Assembly: GCA_902775375.1 (NCBI GenBank)
Contig: CACYLU010000004.1
Span: forward strand, 99,384 to 163,383
DNA: 64,000 nucleotides
Direction of reading: 5' to 3'
Origin: an uncultured Bacteroidales bacterium
GTDB lineage: Bacteria > Bacteroidota > Bacteroidia > Bacteroidales > Bacteroidaceae
This document shows, in pieces, positions 42,660 to 51,324 of the stretch (positions within the stretch are counted from its first letter, which is position 1; each line of letters starts with the position of its first letter). The notes below the pieces were generated by a model that was not told where the DNA came from, ran no database searches, and was given only the letters and a program-made list of their open reading frames with translations. Position numbers and translations under genes: made by a program.

Positions 42660-43157
42660 TCATTCCTTCACCGCTTTGGGTGTCCAGCTATTAAAGAATC
42701 GGAGCACCTTCTCTTTGTTGTAGCCCTGACCTTCTTCCAAAAAGCTGGAGTCTTGGTGGTGCAATACCTTTCCGTTTTCGTCAAGCACCACGAAAACTGG
42801 GAATCCAAAGCGTTGTGGACTATTCAGCCTTTTCAGCATCTGGACAGCTCGTTTCGTCTTTTCCTCGCCTTCCGATTTCCTCGGATTGTAGTTTACGTGG
42901 ATATAAACGAAGTTGTCGCTGATGGTCTTGGCTATCTCACTATCATTCGTAATGAAGTCGGCAAATCGTAGGCACCAGGGACACCAGTTGCCACCCACCT
43001 GAGCAATCACGAACTTACCGTTGGCCTTTGCTTCAGCTACAGCCTTATCTATCTGCTCCAGTTGGTTGATCTCCTCGTCATACACCTTCTTTGTTTGTGC
43101 CTGTACTGTCAGCGTTATGATGGCCATCAACAGTACACTCATTATTGTCTTTTTCAT
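42660..43157 (-). CDS. Exported thioredoxin-fold protein
   Basis: The protein has a signal peptide (MKKTIMSVLLMAIITLTVQAQT) and a thioredoxin fold with the active-site motif GGNWCPWCLRF (two Cys separated by Pro-Trp) and the cis-Pro segment FGFPVFVVLDENGKVLH. It resembles the thioredoxin_7/DsbD-gamma-like group and probably reduces or oxidises disulfides outside the cytoplasm. I chose the ATG at 43157; the codon two positions upstream is TTG. It seems to be co-transcribed with the GH3 gene. Confidence 0.88.
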   Translation of the reverse strand: MKKTIMSVLLMAIITLTVQAQTKKVYDEEINQLEQIDKAVAEAKANGKFVIAQVGGNWCPWCLRFADFITNDSEIAKTISDNFVYIHVNYNPRKSEGEEKTKRAVQMLKRLNSPQRFGFPVFVVLDENGKVLHHQDSSFLEEGQGYNKEKVLRFFNSWTPKAVKE

Positions 43158-43354
43158 ATTCAAAAAACTAATATTAATTATGTGTTTGCAAATATGGTAA
43201 TTTTGGTATTAATCTGCAAGGGATAAGAGGAAATTTTGTCCATATGTTGATGCCAAATAAAGGATAGGTGGCCTTGTTTAGCTTGTTATCGCTGTCGAAA
43301 TATATGTCGTAGTAGTGGATGGTAGCCACAGCATATCTCAAATTCTCCAGATGT

Positions 43355-43385
43355 TTGGCGTTTCGCTCGTTTATTCTTATCTTTG
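43355..43385 (+). promoter_or_regulatory. Promoter for the GH106 gene
   Basis: TTG (43355-43357), a 20-bp spacer and TATCTTTG (43378-43385) match the consensus exactly. The predicted start near 43391 supports the ATG at 43412 over the longer frame. Confidence 0.72.
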
Positions 43386-43411
43386 TTGACAATATAAAAT
43401 CAAATGTTGAA

Positions 43412-46054
43412 ATGAAAAAGATACTCTTATTATTGTTCTGTATGATGGCTATGACTGTTCAAGCACAGGAATGGCCGGCCTCTTCGATTCAGACATATGC
43501 TGGAACCCGTTGGTGGTGGATGGGTAGTGCAGTGGAAGAAAAAGAGCTTAGTGAACTAATGAAAGAGTATTCCAGTCATGGCATCCGCACTTTAGAGATC
43601 ACACCTATTTATGGAGTAAAGGGTAATGAGGTCAACAATATCAATTTTCTGTCTCCCAGATGGATGGAAATCCTGAAATACGTGGAAGAACTGGGCGTTA
43701 GAAACCAAATGCAGATTGATATGAACTGTGGGACAGGGTGGCCCTTTGGCGGTCCTGAGGTGCCATTGGAGGAAGCCACATGTCGAGTGATGTATAGAGT
43801 GGATACCGTTCAGGTGTTAAAGCAGCTGAGTTTAGATCTTACACCAGACAATCGTCTGAAAGTGGCATCAACCACAGAAGAAGACGGAGAGAACGTACTA
43901 CAAACAGCCCTGTTGCAAAGGGTGATGGCTTATCGGTTGGACACCCCAGCAGATACGCAGGATCTGACATCATTGGTGCAAGATAATGTGCTGACGTGGG
44001 AGCCTAAGATAAAGGAAGGTAGTACGTGGCAGATCTTTTCCGTCTATCAAGCGCGTACCAAGCAACGTGTGAACCGTGCAGCACCAGGTGGGGAAGGTTG
44101 GGTGATCGACCATTTTGATGCAATGGCAGTTAAACATTATCTTGATCGTTTTGATAAAGCTTTTGCCGAGAACGGCACACCTTATCCTGATACTTTCTTT
44201 AACGATAGTTATGAGGTGTATGGCGCTGATTGGACACCTGGCATCTTTACAGAGTTTGCCAAACGAAGAGGATATAAATTGGAAGAACATCTGCCAGAAC
44301 TCTTCCTCAACGAAGGCGAAGATCCAACGCAGGTATTGATAGATTATCGAGAAACATTGAGCGATCTTCTCTTAGAGAATTTCACGAAACAATGGACAGA
44401 ATGGGCACATAGCCATAACGTGAAGACACGTAATCAAGCACATGGCTCTCCTGCTAATTTGATTGACCATTATGCAGCGGTGGATATCCCAGAGGTAGAG
44501 GGGTTCGGATTGTCCGACTTTGGCATCAAAGGACTGCGTACGGATGCTGATAAGGTGCGACCAAATTATAGCGACCTTTCTATGCTGAAGTATGCCTCTT
44601 CGGCTGCCCATATCACAGGAAAGCCTTTGACCAGTTGCGAATCATTCACATGGTTGACGGAGCATTTTCGCACTTCACTTTCACAGTTGAAGCCTGACTT
44701 GGATTTAATATTCTGCGCAGGGGTAAATCGCGTGTATTTTCATGGTACGGCCTATTCTCCTACGAATGATCCCTGGCCAGGATGGAAGTTCTATGCAACG
44801 ATAGATATGTCGCCTACCAATAGTATCTGGCGTGATGCTGCCAAGTTCACAGATTATGTGAACAATTGCCAGCGTTTCCTGCAATGGGGTGAGCCAGACA
44901 ATGATTTTTTGGTTTACTTACCAGTGCGCGACATGTGGGCAAGGCGTACTTCCGATTTACTGATGATGTTTGAGATCAGCAACATGGACAAGAATGCGCC
45001 AGAGTTTATTCGTGATGTGTTGCTAATAGATTCCTTAGGATATGACTGCGACTATATTAGTGACAGCTATTTGTTGGGTACTACCTATCAGGAAGGTAAA
45101 CTTAAAACGGCTGCAGGCGTAAGCTACAAAGCTTTGATTATCCCTGGAGAAGTTAGGATGACTTCACAACTGAAAGCACACTTAGATCGTTTGAAAGCAC
45201 AAGGTGCGCCTATCTTGTATCGCATTGACAATGCTGAAATGAACAGATTGGCAAAACCAGAAGAACTAAAGACAGTGTGTGGGTTACACATGATTCGTCG
45301 CAGTAATCCTACTGGGTATCATTATTTTATCTCCAATCTGACTCCCAATGATGTGGACCAGTATGTGACATTAGGGGTGGACTTTCTGGATGCTATGCTC
45401 TTCAATCCATTGAATGACAGTGAACACTATACCGTAGAAAAGCGTGATGGCAAGGTACGTATTCGTTTGCGTTCAGGAGAATCCATTATTTTGCAAACCT
45501 TCAATATGTCTGTACCCAATGCTGGAAAACAGCCTGTTCTGGATTATGCGGTTACAAAGGATTTGACAACAGGTGCATGGACCCTTAGTTTTGAAGAAAG
45601 TGCTCCTGCTGTAAAGCAGACATTCAAATTGCCTAAGGTACAGACCTGGGAAACTCTCGATGATGACTCAGTGAAGGTGACAATGGGAACGGGAGTTTAT
45701 TCTTGCCGTTTCACTCTTACCACTAGAGAGATGGCCAATCACTGGGCCATAGACTTAGGAGATGTGCGTGAAAGTGCACGTGTTTTCGTGAATGGCAAAT
45801 ACATTGGTACAGCATGGTCAGTACCTTTTGTCTTGAAGCTTAGTAATCTGAAGGTTGGGAACAATGACTTACGCATTGAAGTCACTAACTTACCTGCCAA
45901 TCGTATCAGTGAAATGGATAGAAGAGGAGTTCCTTGGCGAAAGTTTGAAAACATCAATGTGGTGGATATTCATTATGAACACACTACTTATGAACATTGG
46001 GAACCTATGCCAAGTGGACTGAACAGTACGGTTAAACTGGTGAAATGGCAATAA
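43412..46054 (+). CDS. GH106-type alpha-L-rhamnosidase, secreted
   Basis: The protein of 880 residues has a signal peptide (MKKILLLLFCMMAMTVQAQ), followed at once by TRWWWMGSAVEEKELSELMKEYSSHGIRTLEITP. The barrel segment MQIDMNCGTGWPFGGPEV and EVYGADWTPGIFTEFAKRRGYKLEEHLPEL are characteristic of GH106. The C-terminal beta domain has GDVRESARVFVNGKYIGTAW. Family members release alpha-L-rhamnose from rhamnogalacturonans in a Ca-dependent way. At 880 residues it is shorter than many Bacteroides members. Together with the GH78-like gene it gives this cluster two rhamnosidases. Confidence 0.9.
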   Translation: MKKILLLLFCMMAMTVQAQEWPASSIQTYAGTRWWWMGSAVEEKELSELMKEYSSHGIRTLEITPIYGVKGNEVNNINFLSPRWMEILKYVEELGVRNQMQIDMNCGTGWPFGGPEVPLEEATCRVMYRVDTVQVLKQLSLDLTPDNRLKVASTTEEDGENVLQTALLQRVMAYRLDTPADTQDLTSLVQDNVLTWEPKIKEGSTWQIFSVYQARTKQRVNRAAPGGEGWVIDHFDAMAVKHYLDRFDKAFAENGTPYPDTFFNDSYEVYGADWTPGIFTEFAKRRGYKLEEHLPELFLNEGEDPTQVLIDYRETLSDLLLENFTKQWTEWAHSHNVKTRNQAHGSPANLIDHYAAVDIPEVEGFGLSDFGIKGLRTDADKVRPNYSDLSMLKYASSAAHITGKPLTSCESFTWLTEHFRTSLSQLKPDLDLIFCAGVNRVYFHGTAYSPTNDPWPGWKFYATIDMSPTNSIWRDAAKFTDYVNNCQRFLQWGEPDNDFLVYLPVRDMWARRTSDLLMMFEISNMDKNAPEFIRDVLLIDSLGYDCDYISDSYLLGTTYQEGKLKTAAGVSYKALIIPGEVRMTSQLKAHLDRLKAQGAPILYRIDNAEMNRLAKPEELKTVCGLHMIRRSNPTGYHYFISNLTPNDVDQYVTLGVDFLDAMLFNPLNDSEHYTVEKRDGKVRIRLRSGESIILQTFNMSVPNAGKQPVLDYAVTKDLTTGAWTLSFEESAPAVKQTFKLPKVQTWETLDDDSVKVTMGTGVYSCRFTLTTREMANHWAIDLGDVRESARVFVNGKYIGTAWSVPFVLKLSNLKVGNNDLRIEVTNLPANRISEMDRRGVPWRKFENINVVDIHYEHTTYEHWEPMPSGLNSTVKLVKWQ

Positions 46055-46156
46055 CTATTTTTTCCCATACCCAATAGTAGGTATTTTGAACTGATGTGCT
46101 TGTGTAAGTCGATAAGAATTAAGATATTTGCAGAAATTTATAAGAATTAAGCAGAT

Positions 46157-47383
46157 ATGTGGAATAAGCCGTGGGGTATGAAGGAGGGTTTTGCCATTGG
46201 CATAGCTCTGATAGTGATAGGACTGGTGCTGCAATTCAGCATTGGCGCTGTGGAGTGGGGACTGCTTAGATGGCCTGTCAACATCATCATACTGGCAGTA
46301 TTTCTTGTGGCAGCTGTTGTTCTCTTTTTCTTGAGAAGTAAAGTTCGTGTATTGAGGTACTTTGCCACATTGCCTTGTGCAGTGCCTGCCTTGGTGCTTA
46401 CAGCCCTTATCACTATAGTGATGGGACTGACCCGCCAAGTGCCTGACGGACAGCAGGCAACCGATTCCTTAGGCATCACCCGAATGCTTTCGTTTTGGCC
46501 TTTCGTATTATTATATGTTTATGTAGCCTTCATTCTCTCGCAGGTAACTTTGGTGCAGCTCACACATTTCAGCTGGCGTAAGTTGCCTTCTCTGTTCAGT
46601 CATGTGGGACTGCTGATGTCGCTCTTGACGGCAACATTGGGCAGTGCCGATATGCAGCAACTTACCATGACTGTTAATAAAGACTATGCTGAATCGAGGG
46701 TGTATGACAGCAATACGGGGGCAGCAAAGAAACTTAATATCTCTATCCGGCTGAAAGATTTTACTATTGATGAATATCCTCCCAAACTGATGTATTATGA
46801 CGAGGTGAATGGTGTGATGTTGCCTGAGGGCAACCCTGAATCACTTTTGATAGATGATGACTTTAACGGTGGTAGCTTGCAGGGTTGGCATGTTGAAGTA
46901 GACAAAGTGATTGATGAGGCGCATCCTGTAACAGCTGGTGATTCCACTTATTACGAAGAGTGGCACGAATCGGGTGCACTGACTGCCATCCATCTGAAGG
47001 CTACGCCATCAAATGGAGGAAAAACATATGAAGGATGGGTGACGGCAGGCAGTTACCTGTATCCCTATCAATTGCTGAAAGTGACTGAACACCAATATAT
47101 CATAATGGCTGAGCGTGAGCCACAGCGTTATGTCTCTAAGGTGGAGATTTTGACAGAGAGTGGCAAGCATGAGGAAGCAGATATCTTGGTAAACCAACCT
47201 TATAGCATTATGGGATGGAAAATCTACCAGCTGAGCTATGATGTGGATCGTGGCAAGTGGAGCGAGATAAGCGTGTTGGAGTTGGTGCGTGACCCTTGGC
47301 TGCCATATGTCTATACAGGTATCTATATGATGATAGCTGGTGCCGTTATGCTGTTGTTTACAGCACAAAGAAGAAAACAGTAA
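46157..47383 (+). CDS. Cytochrome c biogenesis protein, ResB domain
   Basis: The protein of 408 residues has an N-terminal membrane part (four helices in the first 160 residues), a large periplasmic domain of about 190 residues and a final membrane helix. VNQPYSIMGWKIYQLSYDVDRGKWSEISVLELVRDP is the typical ResB segment before the last helix. ResB/CcsB works with CcsA in system II to deliver and attach haem to apocytochrome c. The ccsA gene follows 19 bp later. In many relatives the pair sits beside nrfHA nitrite reductase, which is absent here. Confidence 0.9.
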   Translation: MWNKPWGMKEGFAIGIALIVIGLVLQFSIGAVEWGLLRWPVNIIILAVFLVAAVVLFFLRSKVRVLRYFATLPCAVPALVLTALITIVMGLTRQVPDGQQATDSLGITRMLSFWPFVLLYVYVAFILSQVTLVQLTHFSWRKLPSLFSHVGLLMSLLTATLGSADMQQLTMTVNKDYAESRVYDSNTGAAKKLNISIRLKDFTIDEYPPKLMYYDEVNGVMLPEGNPESLLIDDDFNGGSLQGWHVEVDKVIDEAHPVTAGDSTYYEEWHESGALTAIHLKATPSNGGKTYEGWVTAGSYLYPYQLLKVTEHQYIIMAEREPQRYVSKVEILTESGKHEEADILVNQPYSIMGWKIYQLSYDVDRGKWSEISVLELVRDPWLPYVYTGIYMMIAGAVMLLFTAQRRKQ

Positions 47384-47402
47384 AGAATAATTATCAATTA
47401 AA

Positions 47403-48200
47403 ATGACTTGGGATTACTTCATATATTTTGCGATTGCTTCTGTCCTGTGCTGGATGTATGGCGCCTATGTGGCATGGAAGGGTAAGACAAAAACAGCATA
47501 TACTGCCACCATAGCAGGGTTGTTGGTTTTCTTGTCTTTCATCGTCTCCATGTGGATATCATTGGAGCGTCCTCCTTTGCGAACGATGGGGGAGACACGC
47601 CTGTGGTATAGTTTCTTCTTGCCACTGGCAGGCATCATTGTTTATGGCCGATGGAAATACAAATGGATATTGAGTTTCTCAACCATGATGGCAGTGGTGT
47701 TCATCTGTGTGAACCTCTTCAAGCCAGAGATTCACAACAAGACGCTGATGCCAGCTTTGCAAAGCCCTTGGTTTGCCCCTCATGTAATCGTATATATGTT
47801 TGCATACGCCTTGCTGGGTGCAGCTACAGTAATGGCTCTTTATCTGTTGTTCTTTAAAAGAAACAATCTAACTAATGCGTCAGGTTCTGTGGAACTTGCT
47901 ATCACTGACAACCTTGTCTATGTAGGTCTTTCATTTATGACCTTCGGCATGTTGTTTGGTGCCTTGTGGGCGAAAGAGGCTTGGGGGCACTATTGGGCTT
48001 GGGATCCAAAGGAAACTTGGGCTGCCATTACTTGGTTTGCATATTTGGCGTATATCCATTATCGGCTGATGCCTAAGCATAACCCTAAAGTAGCGCTATG
48101 GGTGCTACTTATTGCCTTTGTCCTGTTGCAAATGTGTTGGTGGGGTATCAACTATTTGCCTTCTGCTCAAGGCACGAGTGTGCACACTTACACGAATTAG
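47403..48200 (+). CDS. ccsA: Cytochrome c biogenesis protein CcsA
   Basis: The protein of 265 residues has about eight membrane helices. The haem-handling tryptophan-rich WWD motif is WGHYWAWDPKETWAAITWF, with conserved His residues in flanking helices (APHVIVYMF and IHYRL). Together with the ResB protein it forms the system II cytochrome c synthetase. It is the last gene of the pair, and downstream lies composite repeat element B, which separates it from the convergent rsmE operon. Confidence 0.94.
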   Translation: MTWDYFIYFAIASVLCWMYGAYVAWKGKTKTAYTATIAGLLVFLSFIVSMWISLERPPLRTMGETRLWYSFFLPLAGIIVYGRWKYKWILSFSTMMAVVFICVNLFKPEIHNKTLMPALQSPWFAPHVIVYMFAYALLGAATVMALYLLFFKRNNLTNASGSVELAITDNLVYVGLSFMTFGMLFGALWAKEAWGHYWAWDPKETWAAITWFAYLAYIHYRLMPKHNPKVALWVLLIAFVLLQMCWWGINYLPSAQGTSVHTYTN

Positions 48201-48256
48201 CTTAATTCTTTGATTTAAGCCATTCAGAATAAATAGTATTTAAAATAAACGAGTGG

Positions 48257-48322
48257 CTTAGTTCTAGTAAGCAGGCCGTTTAGTTCTAGTAAGCAGGTGG
48301 TTTAGTTCTAGTAAACGGGTTG
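48257..48322. repeat. Three-unit 22-bp repeat array (composite element B, part 1)
   Basis: Units start at 48257, 48279 and 48301. TTTAGTTCTAGTAAGCAGG is nearly identical in all three (the first begins with C, the third has AAACGGG at its end). The same TTTAG...TAAGC frame is seen in element A at 22290-22333. Confidence 0.9.
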
Positions 48323-48326
48323 CTTT

Positions 48327-48358
48327 CTTACATTCTAACATTCCAACATTCTTACATT
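48327..48358. repeat. 8-bp repeat array, left arm of composite element B
   Basis: CTTACATT-CTAACATT-CCAACATT-CTTACATT, four contiguous 8-bp units. Confidence 0.9.
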
Positions 48359-48397
48359 AAGGTCCTAGCATATATGCAGTGAATAACCTGAGAGGAT

Positions 48398-48445
48398 TAA
48401 GAAGAATAATATAATATATAATTATATATTATATTATTCTTCTTA
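48398..48445. repeat. 48-bp perfect palindrome (composite element B, core)
   Basis: Every base from 48398 to 48445 pairs with its mirror partner around 48421.5, with no loop. It is AT-rich with two G/C pairs near each end. It lies about 39 bp after the left 8-bp array and 30 bp before the right one. Confidence 0.95.
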
Positions 48446-48475
48446 TACTGTCATGGGATGGTGTGGAACATCCTT

Positions 48476-48510
48476 ATTGTAAGATTGTAAGGTTGTAAGA
48501 TTGTAAGATT
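48476..48510. repeat. 8-bp repeat array, right arm of composite element B
   Basis: ATTGTAAG-ATTGTAAG-GTTGTAAG-ATTGTAAG-ATT. Its reverse complement is CTTACAAT-type, one base different from the left-arm unit CTTACATT. Confidence 0.9.
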
Positions 48511-48518
48511 TTGTTTTT

Positions 48519-48672
48519 TAACCTCTATGGTTTGCTCCCTGCATCCTTATGATTTTCAGGCTGTAATCCTGTGGTTTGGAGGCTGCAGACCTATGGCTTA
48601 GAGGGTGCAAACCTATGGTTTGGAGGGCGATAACCTATGCTTTAGAGGGCATTAACCTATGGGTTAGAAGCC
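48519..48672. repeat. Seven-unit 22-bp repeat array downstream of element B
   Basis: The anchor CTATGG (with variants) recurs at 48525, 48547, 48569, 48591, 48613, 48635 and 48657, an exact 22-bp step. The consensus core is AACCTATGGTTTAGAGG, which contains the palindrome AACC-TAT-GGTT. It lies between the convergent ccsA and rsmE genes. Confidence 0.9.
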
Positions 48673-48700
48673 TGCAAAACGAATAATCATGCTTTGCACA

Positions 48701-49399
48701 TTAATAGTTGAGCAGATTTATGGTGTGAACAGCGACAAGGGCAGCTGTTTCGGTACGTAGGCGAGAAGGACCGAGACTGATGGGAGTGAAGCCGTGAGAG
48801 AGGGCGAGGGCTACTTCCTCTTCGCTGAAATCACCTTCGGGACCTATCAGTACGACTGCATCTTGACTAGGTTGAATGACGTCTTTCAACTCCTGCCGTT
48901 CATTTTTGTAGCAGTGGGCAATGAATTTCTGCCCACTGAATGGCTGACTGACAAACTTGTTGAAATCAGTCATCCCATGCAGCTGAGGCAAGCGGGCTTT
49001 CAATGATTGCTTGATGGCTGATACCAGAATCTTCTCGATGCGTTCCGTCTTAACAACTTTACGCTCTGAATAGCGACAATCGAGGAATGTTATCTCATCC
49101 AGTCCAATTTCTGTAGCTTTCTCTACCAGCCATTCCATGCGGTCTATATTCTTGGTGGGAGCTACTGCCAAGTGGATATGATTCTTCCATAAAGGGGCTT
49201 GTGGTTGCTTCTCCAGTATGTTTACCAAGCAGTGTTTCTTGTCGCATACGCTGATTTCTGCTTTATAGAAACAGCCCTTGCCGTCAGTGAGCATCACCTC
49301 GTCACCTGGTTGCAGACGCAACACACGCACTGCATGAGCCGCCTCTTCCTCTGGCAGCACAGTGCTATGTTCGATATCGGGTGTATAGAATACGTGCAT
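48701..49399 (-). CDS. rsmE: 16S rRNA (uracil-1498-N3)-methyltransferase
   Basis: RsmE methylates U1498 of 16S rRNA using S-adenosylmethionine. It has a short N-terminal PUA-like domain (EEAAHAVRVLRLQPGDEVMLTDGKGCFYKAEI) and a SPOUT domain with AVAPTKNIDRMEWLVEKATEIGLDEI, VLIGPEGDFSEEEV and SLGPSRLRTETAALVAV, which builds the deep-knot SAM site. At 232 residues it is complete. It is the last gene of a leftward unit behind the DUF151 nuclease and the NupG-type transporter. Confidence 0.95.
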   Translation of the reverse strand: MHVFYTPDIEHSTVLPEEEAAHAVRVLRLQPGDEVMLTDGKGCFYKAEISVCDKKHCLVNILEKQPQAPLWKNHIHLAVAPTKNIDRMEWLVEKATEIGLDEITFLDCRYSERKVVKTERIEKILVSAIKQSLKARLPQLHGMTDFNKFVSQPFSGQKFIAHCYKNERQELKDVIQPSQDAVVLIGPEGDFSEEEVALALSHGFTPISLGPSRLRTETAALVAVHTINLLNY

Positions 49400-49410
49400 G
49401 ACGGAGCGCT

Positions 49411-49992
49411 TTATTGGTAACCCATTTCCTTGAGCTGATCGCGTAACTCTGCAGCTTTCTCGTAGTCTTCTTTCTGGATGGCTTCATCCAGCTGCTGTTT
49501 CAGTGTATCAACACCAGGTGTTACCACTTTTATTTCCTTGAACTCTTCGAGATCGTCTTCCACCTTGATACTGCAGTCCTGACCAATCAGAGCATTCATC
49601 AACAACTCTTTGTAGGTGAAGATGGGGGCACCCATGCGTACCGCCATTGCCAACGCATCGCTGGTACGGGCATCTACCCTCATCACTCCATAGTCTTTCT
49701 GAAAATACAGGTAAGTATAATAAATGCCTTTCTCTACTTTGTAGATGACAACTCTCCACAACTTCACTGCCATAGCGTTCATCACCCCAGCAAAAAGATC
49801 GTGCGTCATAGGGCGGTTTTGCTGTATGCCTTTGGCGCCCATATAGATGGCACGTCCTTCGTATGCACCAATGACAATGCTCAGAATGTCGTCAGTACCT
49901 ACTGCCCTCATAGTGACTTTGCAGTTGTTGAGGTCGCCAGGTATATTGGAGATGCTTTCTAACTGTAGCTGTATTTTCTCGTTTTTCTTCAT
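49411..49992 (-). CDS. Bifunctional nuclease family protein (DUF151) with C-terminal UVR motif
   Basis: The protein has an N-terminal DUF151 domain of about 140 residues (LSIVIGAYEGRAIYMGAKGIQQNRPMTHDLF, VRMGAPIFTYKELL). This is the fold of bifunctional nucleases with RNase and DNase activity in known members. The C-terminus is a UvrB/UvrC-type motif (DEAIQKEDYEKAAELRDQLKEMGYQ) that mediates protein contacts. The combination is common in Bacteroidetes. It lies 11 bp upstream of rsmE and 6 bp downstream of the transporter gene. Confidence 0.9.
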   Translation of the reverse strand: MKKNEKIQLQLESISNIPGDLNNCKVTMRAVGTDDILSIVIGAYEGRAIYMGAKGIQQNRPMTHDLFAGVMNAMAVKLWRVVIYKVEKGIYYTYLYFQKDYGVMRVDARTSDALAMAVRMGAPIFTYKELLMNALIGQDCSIKVEDDLEEFKEIKVVTPGVDTLKQQLDEAIQKEDYEKAAELRDQLKEMGYQ

Positions 49993-49998
49993 AGGCTA

Positions 49999-51261
49999 TC
50001 AGGCTTCTTTCTTCTGAGGTTTGAAATCATATTTGAAGAAGATGGCAAACAGGATGGCGATGACCAGTGAATATGCTGCAAAGATATACCAAACACTGCT
50101 CCAGTCGCCTATCATCTTGCCCTCTACATTCTCAGTGAAATAGTTCACAATGTTTTGTGCGGCTAAGGTGCCAAATGTAGCACCAATGCCATTGGTCATC
50201 AGCATAAACAGTCCTTGTGCACTGCTTCGCATACTCTTATCGGTAAACTGGTTGACAAACAACGAGCCAGATACGTTGAAGAAATCGAAAGCCACACCAT
50301 AGACAATCATGGAAAGGATAAACATCCAAACTCCACTGCCAGGATTGCCTGCACCAAACAAACCGAAGCGGAATACCCAAGCCAACATAGCCAACAGCAT
50401 CACTTTCTTGATGCCCAGACGCTTCATGAAGAACGGAATGAGCAAGATGCAAAGAGTCTCTGAGCACTGAGATAGTGATATCAACGCATTAGCGTGGTTG
50501 GCACCAAAGGTGTTGGCATATTCTGGTATGTCTTGGAAACTGGTGATGAAAGGATTGGCATAGCTGTTGCTCAGCTGCAATGCAACACCCAGCAACATTG
50601 AGAAAATGAAAAAGGTGGCCATTGTGCGATCCTTGAACAAACTGAAAGCCCTGAGGCCCAATGCATCAACCATTGTTTTCTTGCTAGCCTTGTTGATGGG
50701 GCACTCAGGTAATGTCATTGAGAAGAAGCCCAACAGAATGCCTAACACTCCTGATACTACAAACTGCATATAGGTGGTTTGGTAGCCAAGAACATCCACC
50801 AGCAACATGGTGCAGATAAATCCAATGGTGCCGAATATGCGGATAGGAGGGAAAGCGGTGATGGTATCCATTCCTGCCTTCTCCAGTGCGTTATAAGCCA
50901 CAGAGTAAGAAAGTGATAACGACGGCATGTAGAATCCTATGCCTACAGTGAACAGACCTATCAGTATGCCAAAGTTGACATCAGTACCAGCCTGCATTGC
51001 GTAGTAGGCCATTCCCAACAGGAAGCTGCTTGATATGAAGTGGCAGATGCCCATCATCTTCTGTGCTGGTATCCAACGGTCGGCTACAATGCCAATCAAG
51101 GCTGGCATGAAGATACTGGTAATGCCTTGCATGGCATAGAATGCACCAATATGTGCGCCTTGCCCTGCACTGGCCAAATAGCTACCCATAGAGGTAAGAT
51201 AAGCTCCCCACACAGCAAACTGCAGGAAGTTCATAATGATAAGTCGGAGTTTCAGATTCAT
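49999..51261 (-). CDS. Nucleoside:H+ symporter-type MFS transporter (NupG/XapB family)
   Basis: The protein of 420 residues has 12 predicted membrane helices. The N-terminus MNLKLRLIIMNFLQFAVWGAYLTSMGSYL and the later FQDIPEYANTFGANHANALISLSQCSETLCILLIPFFMKRLG are characteristic of the NHS family. It likely imports nucleosides. I chose the ATG at 51261; the longer frame would start inside the TACCTTTG -7 element. The DUF151 and rsmE genes follow in the same unit. Confidence 0.9.
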   Translation of the reverse strand: MNLKLRLIIMNFLQFAVWGAYLTSMGSYLASAGQGAHIGAFYAMQGITSIFMPALIGIVADRWIPAQKMMGICHFISSSFLLGMAYYAMQAGTDVNFGILIGLFTVGIGFYMPSLSLSYSVAYNALEKAGMDTITAFPPIRIFGTIGFICTMLLVDVLGYQTTYMQFVVSGVLGILLGFFSMTLPECPINKASKKTMVDALGLRAFSLFKDRTMATFFIFSMLLGVALQLSNSYANPFITSFQDIPEYANTFGANHANALISLSQCSETLCILLIPFFMKRLGIKKVMLLAMLAWVFRFGLFGAGNPGSGVWMFILSMIVYGVAFDFFNVSGSLFVNQFTDKSMRSSAQGLFMLMTNGIGATFGTLAAQNIVNYFTENVEGKMIGDWSSVWYIFAAYSLVIAILFAIFFKYDFKPQKKEA

Positions 51262-51285
51262 CGTAATAAAGTGTTTTAATGGGGA

Positions 51286-51293
51286 CAAAGGTA
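51286..51293 (-). promoter_or_regulatory. -7 element for the nucleoside transporter unit
   Basis: TACCTTTG on the minus strand, 25 nt before the start codon. The -33 is not clear. Confidence 0.5.
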
Positions 51294-51324
51294 CTTATTT
51301 TTTGTTGAAAACACGCATGAACAG

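Noticed and set aside
43174-43392. 72-residue minus-strand frame upstream of the thioredoxin-fold gene
   Set aside because: It overlaps the perfect GH106 promoter on the other strand, has no recognisable domain or start signals, and is probably chance. A decayed gene remnant cannot be excluded.
48519-48672. CRISPR array
   Set aside because: The 22-bp units are contiguous and degenerate with no unique spacers, and no cas genes are in the window.
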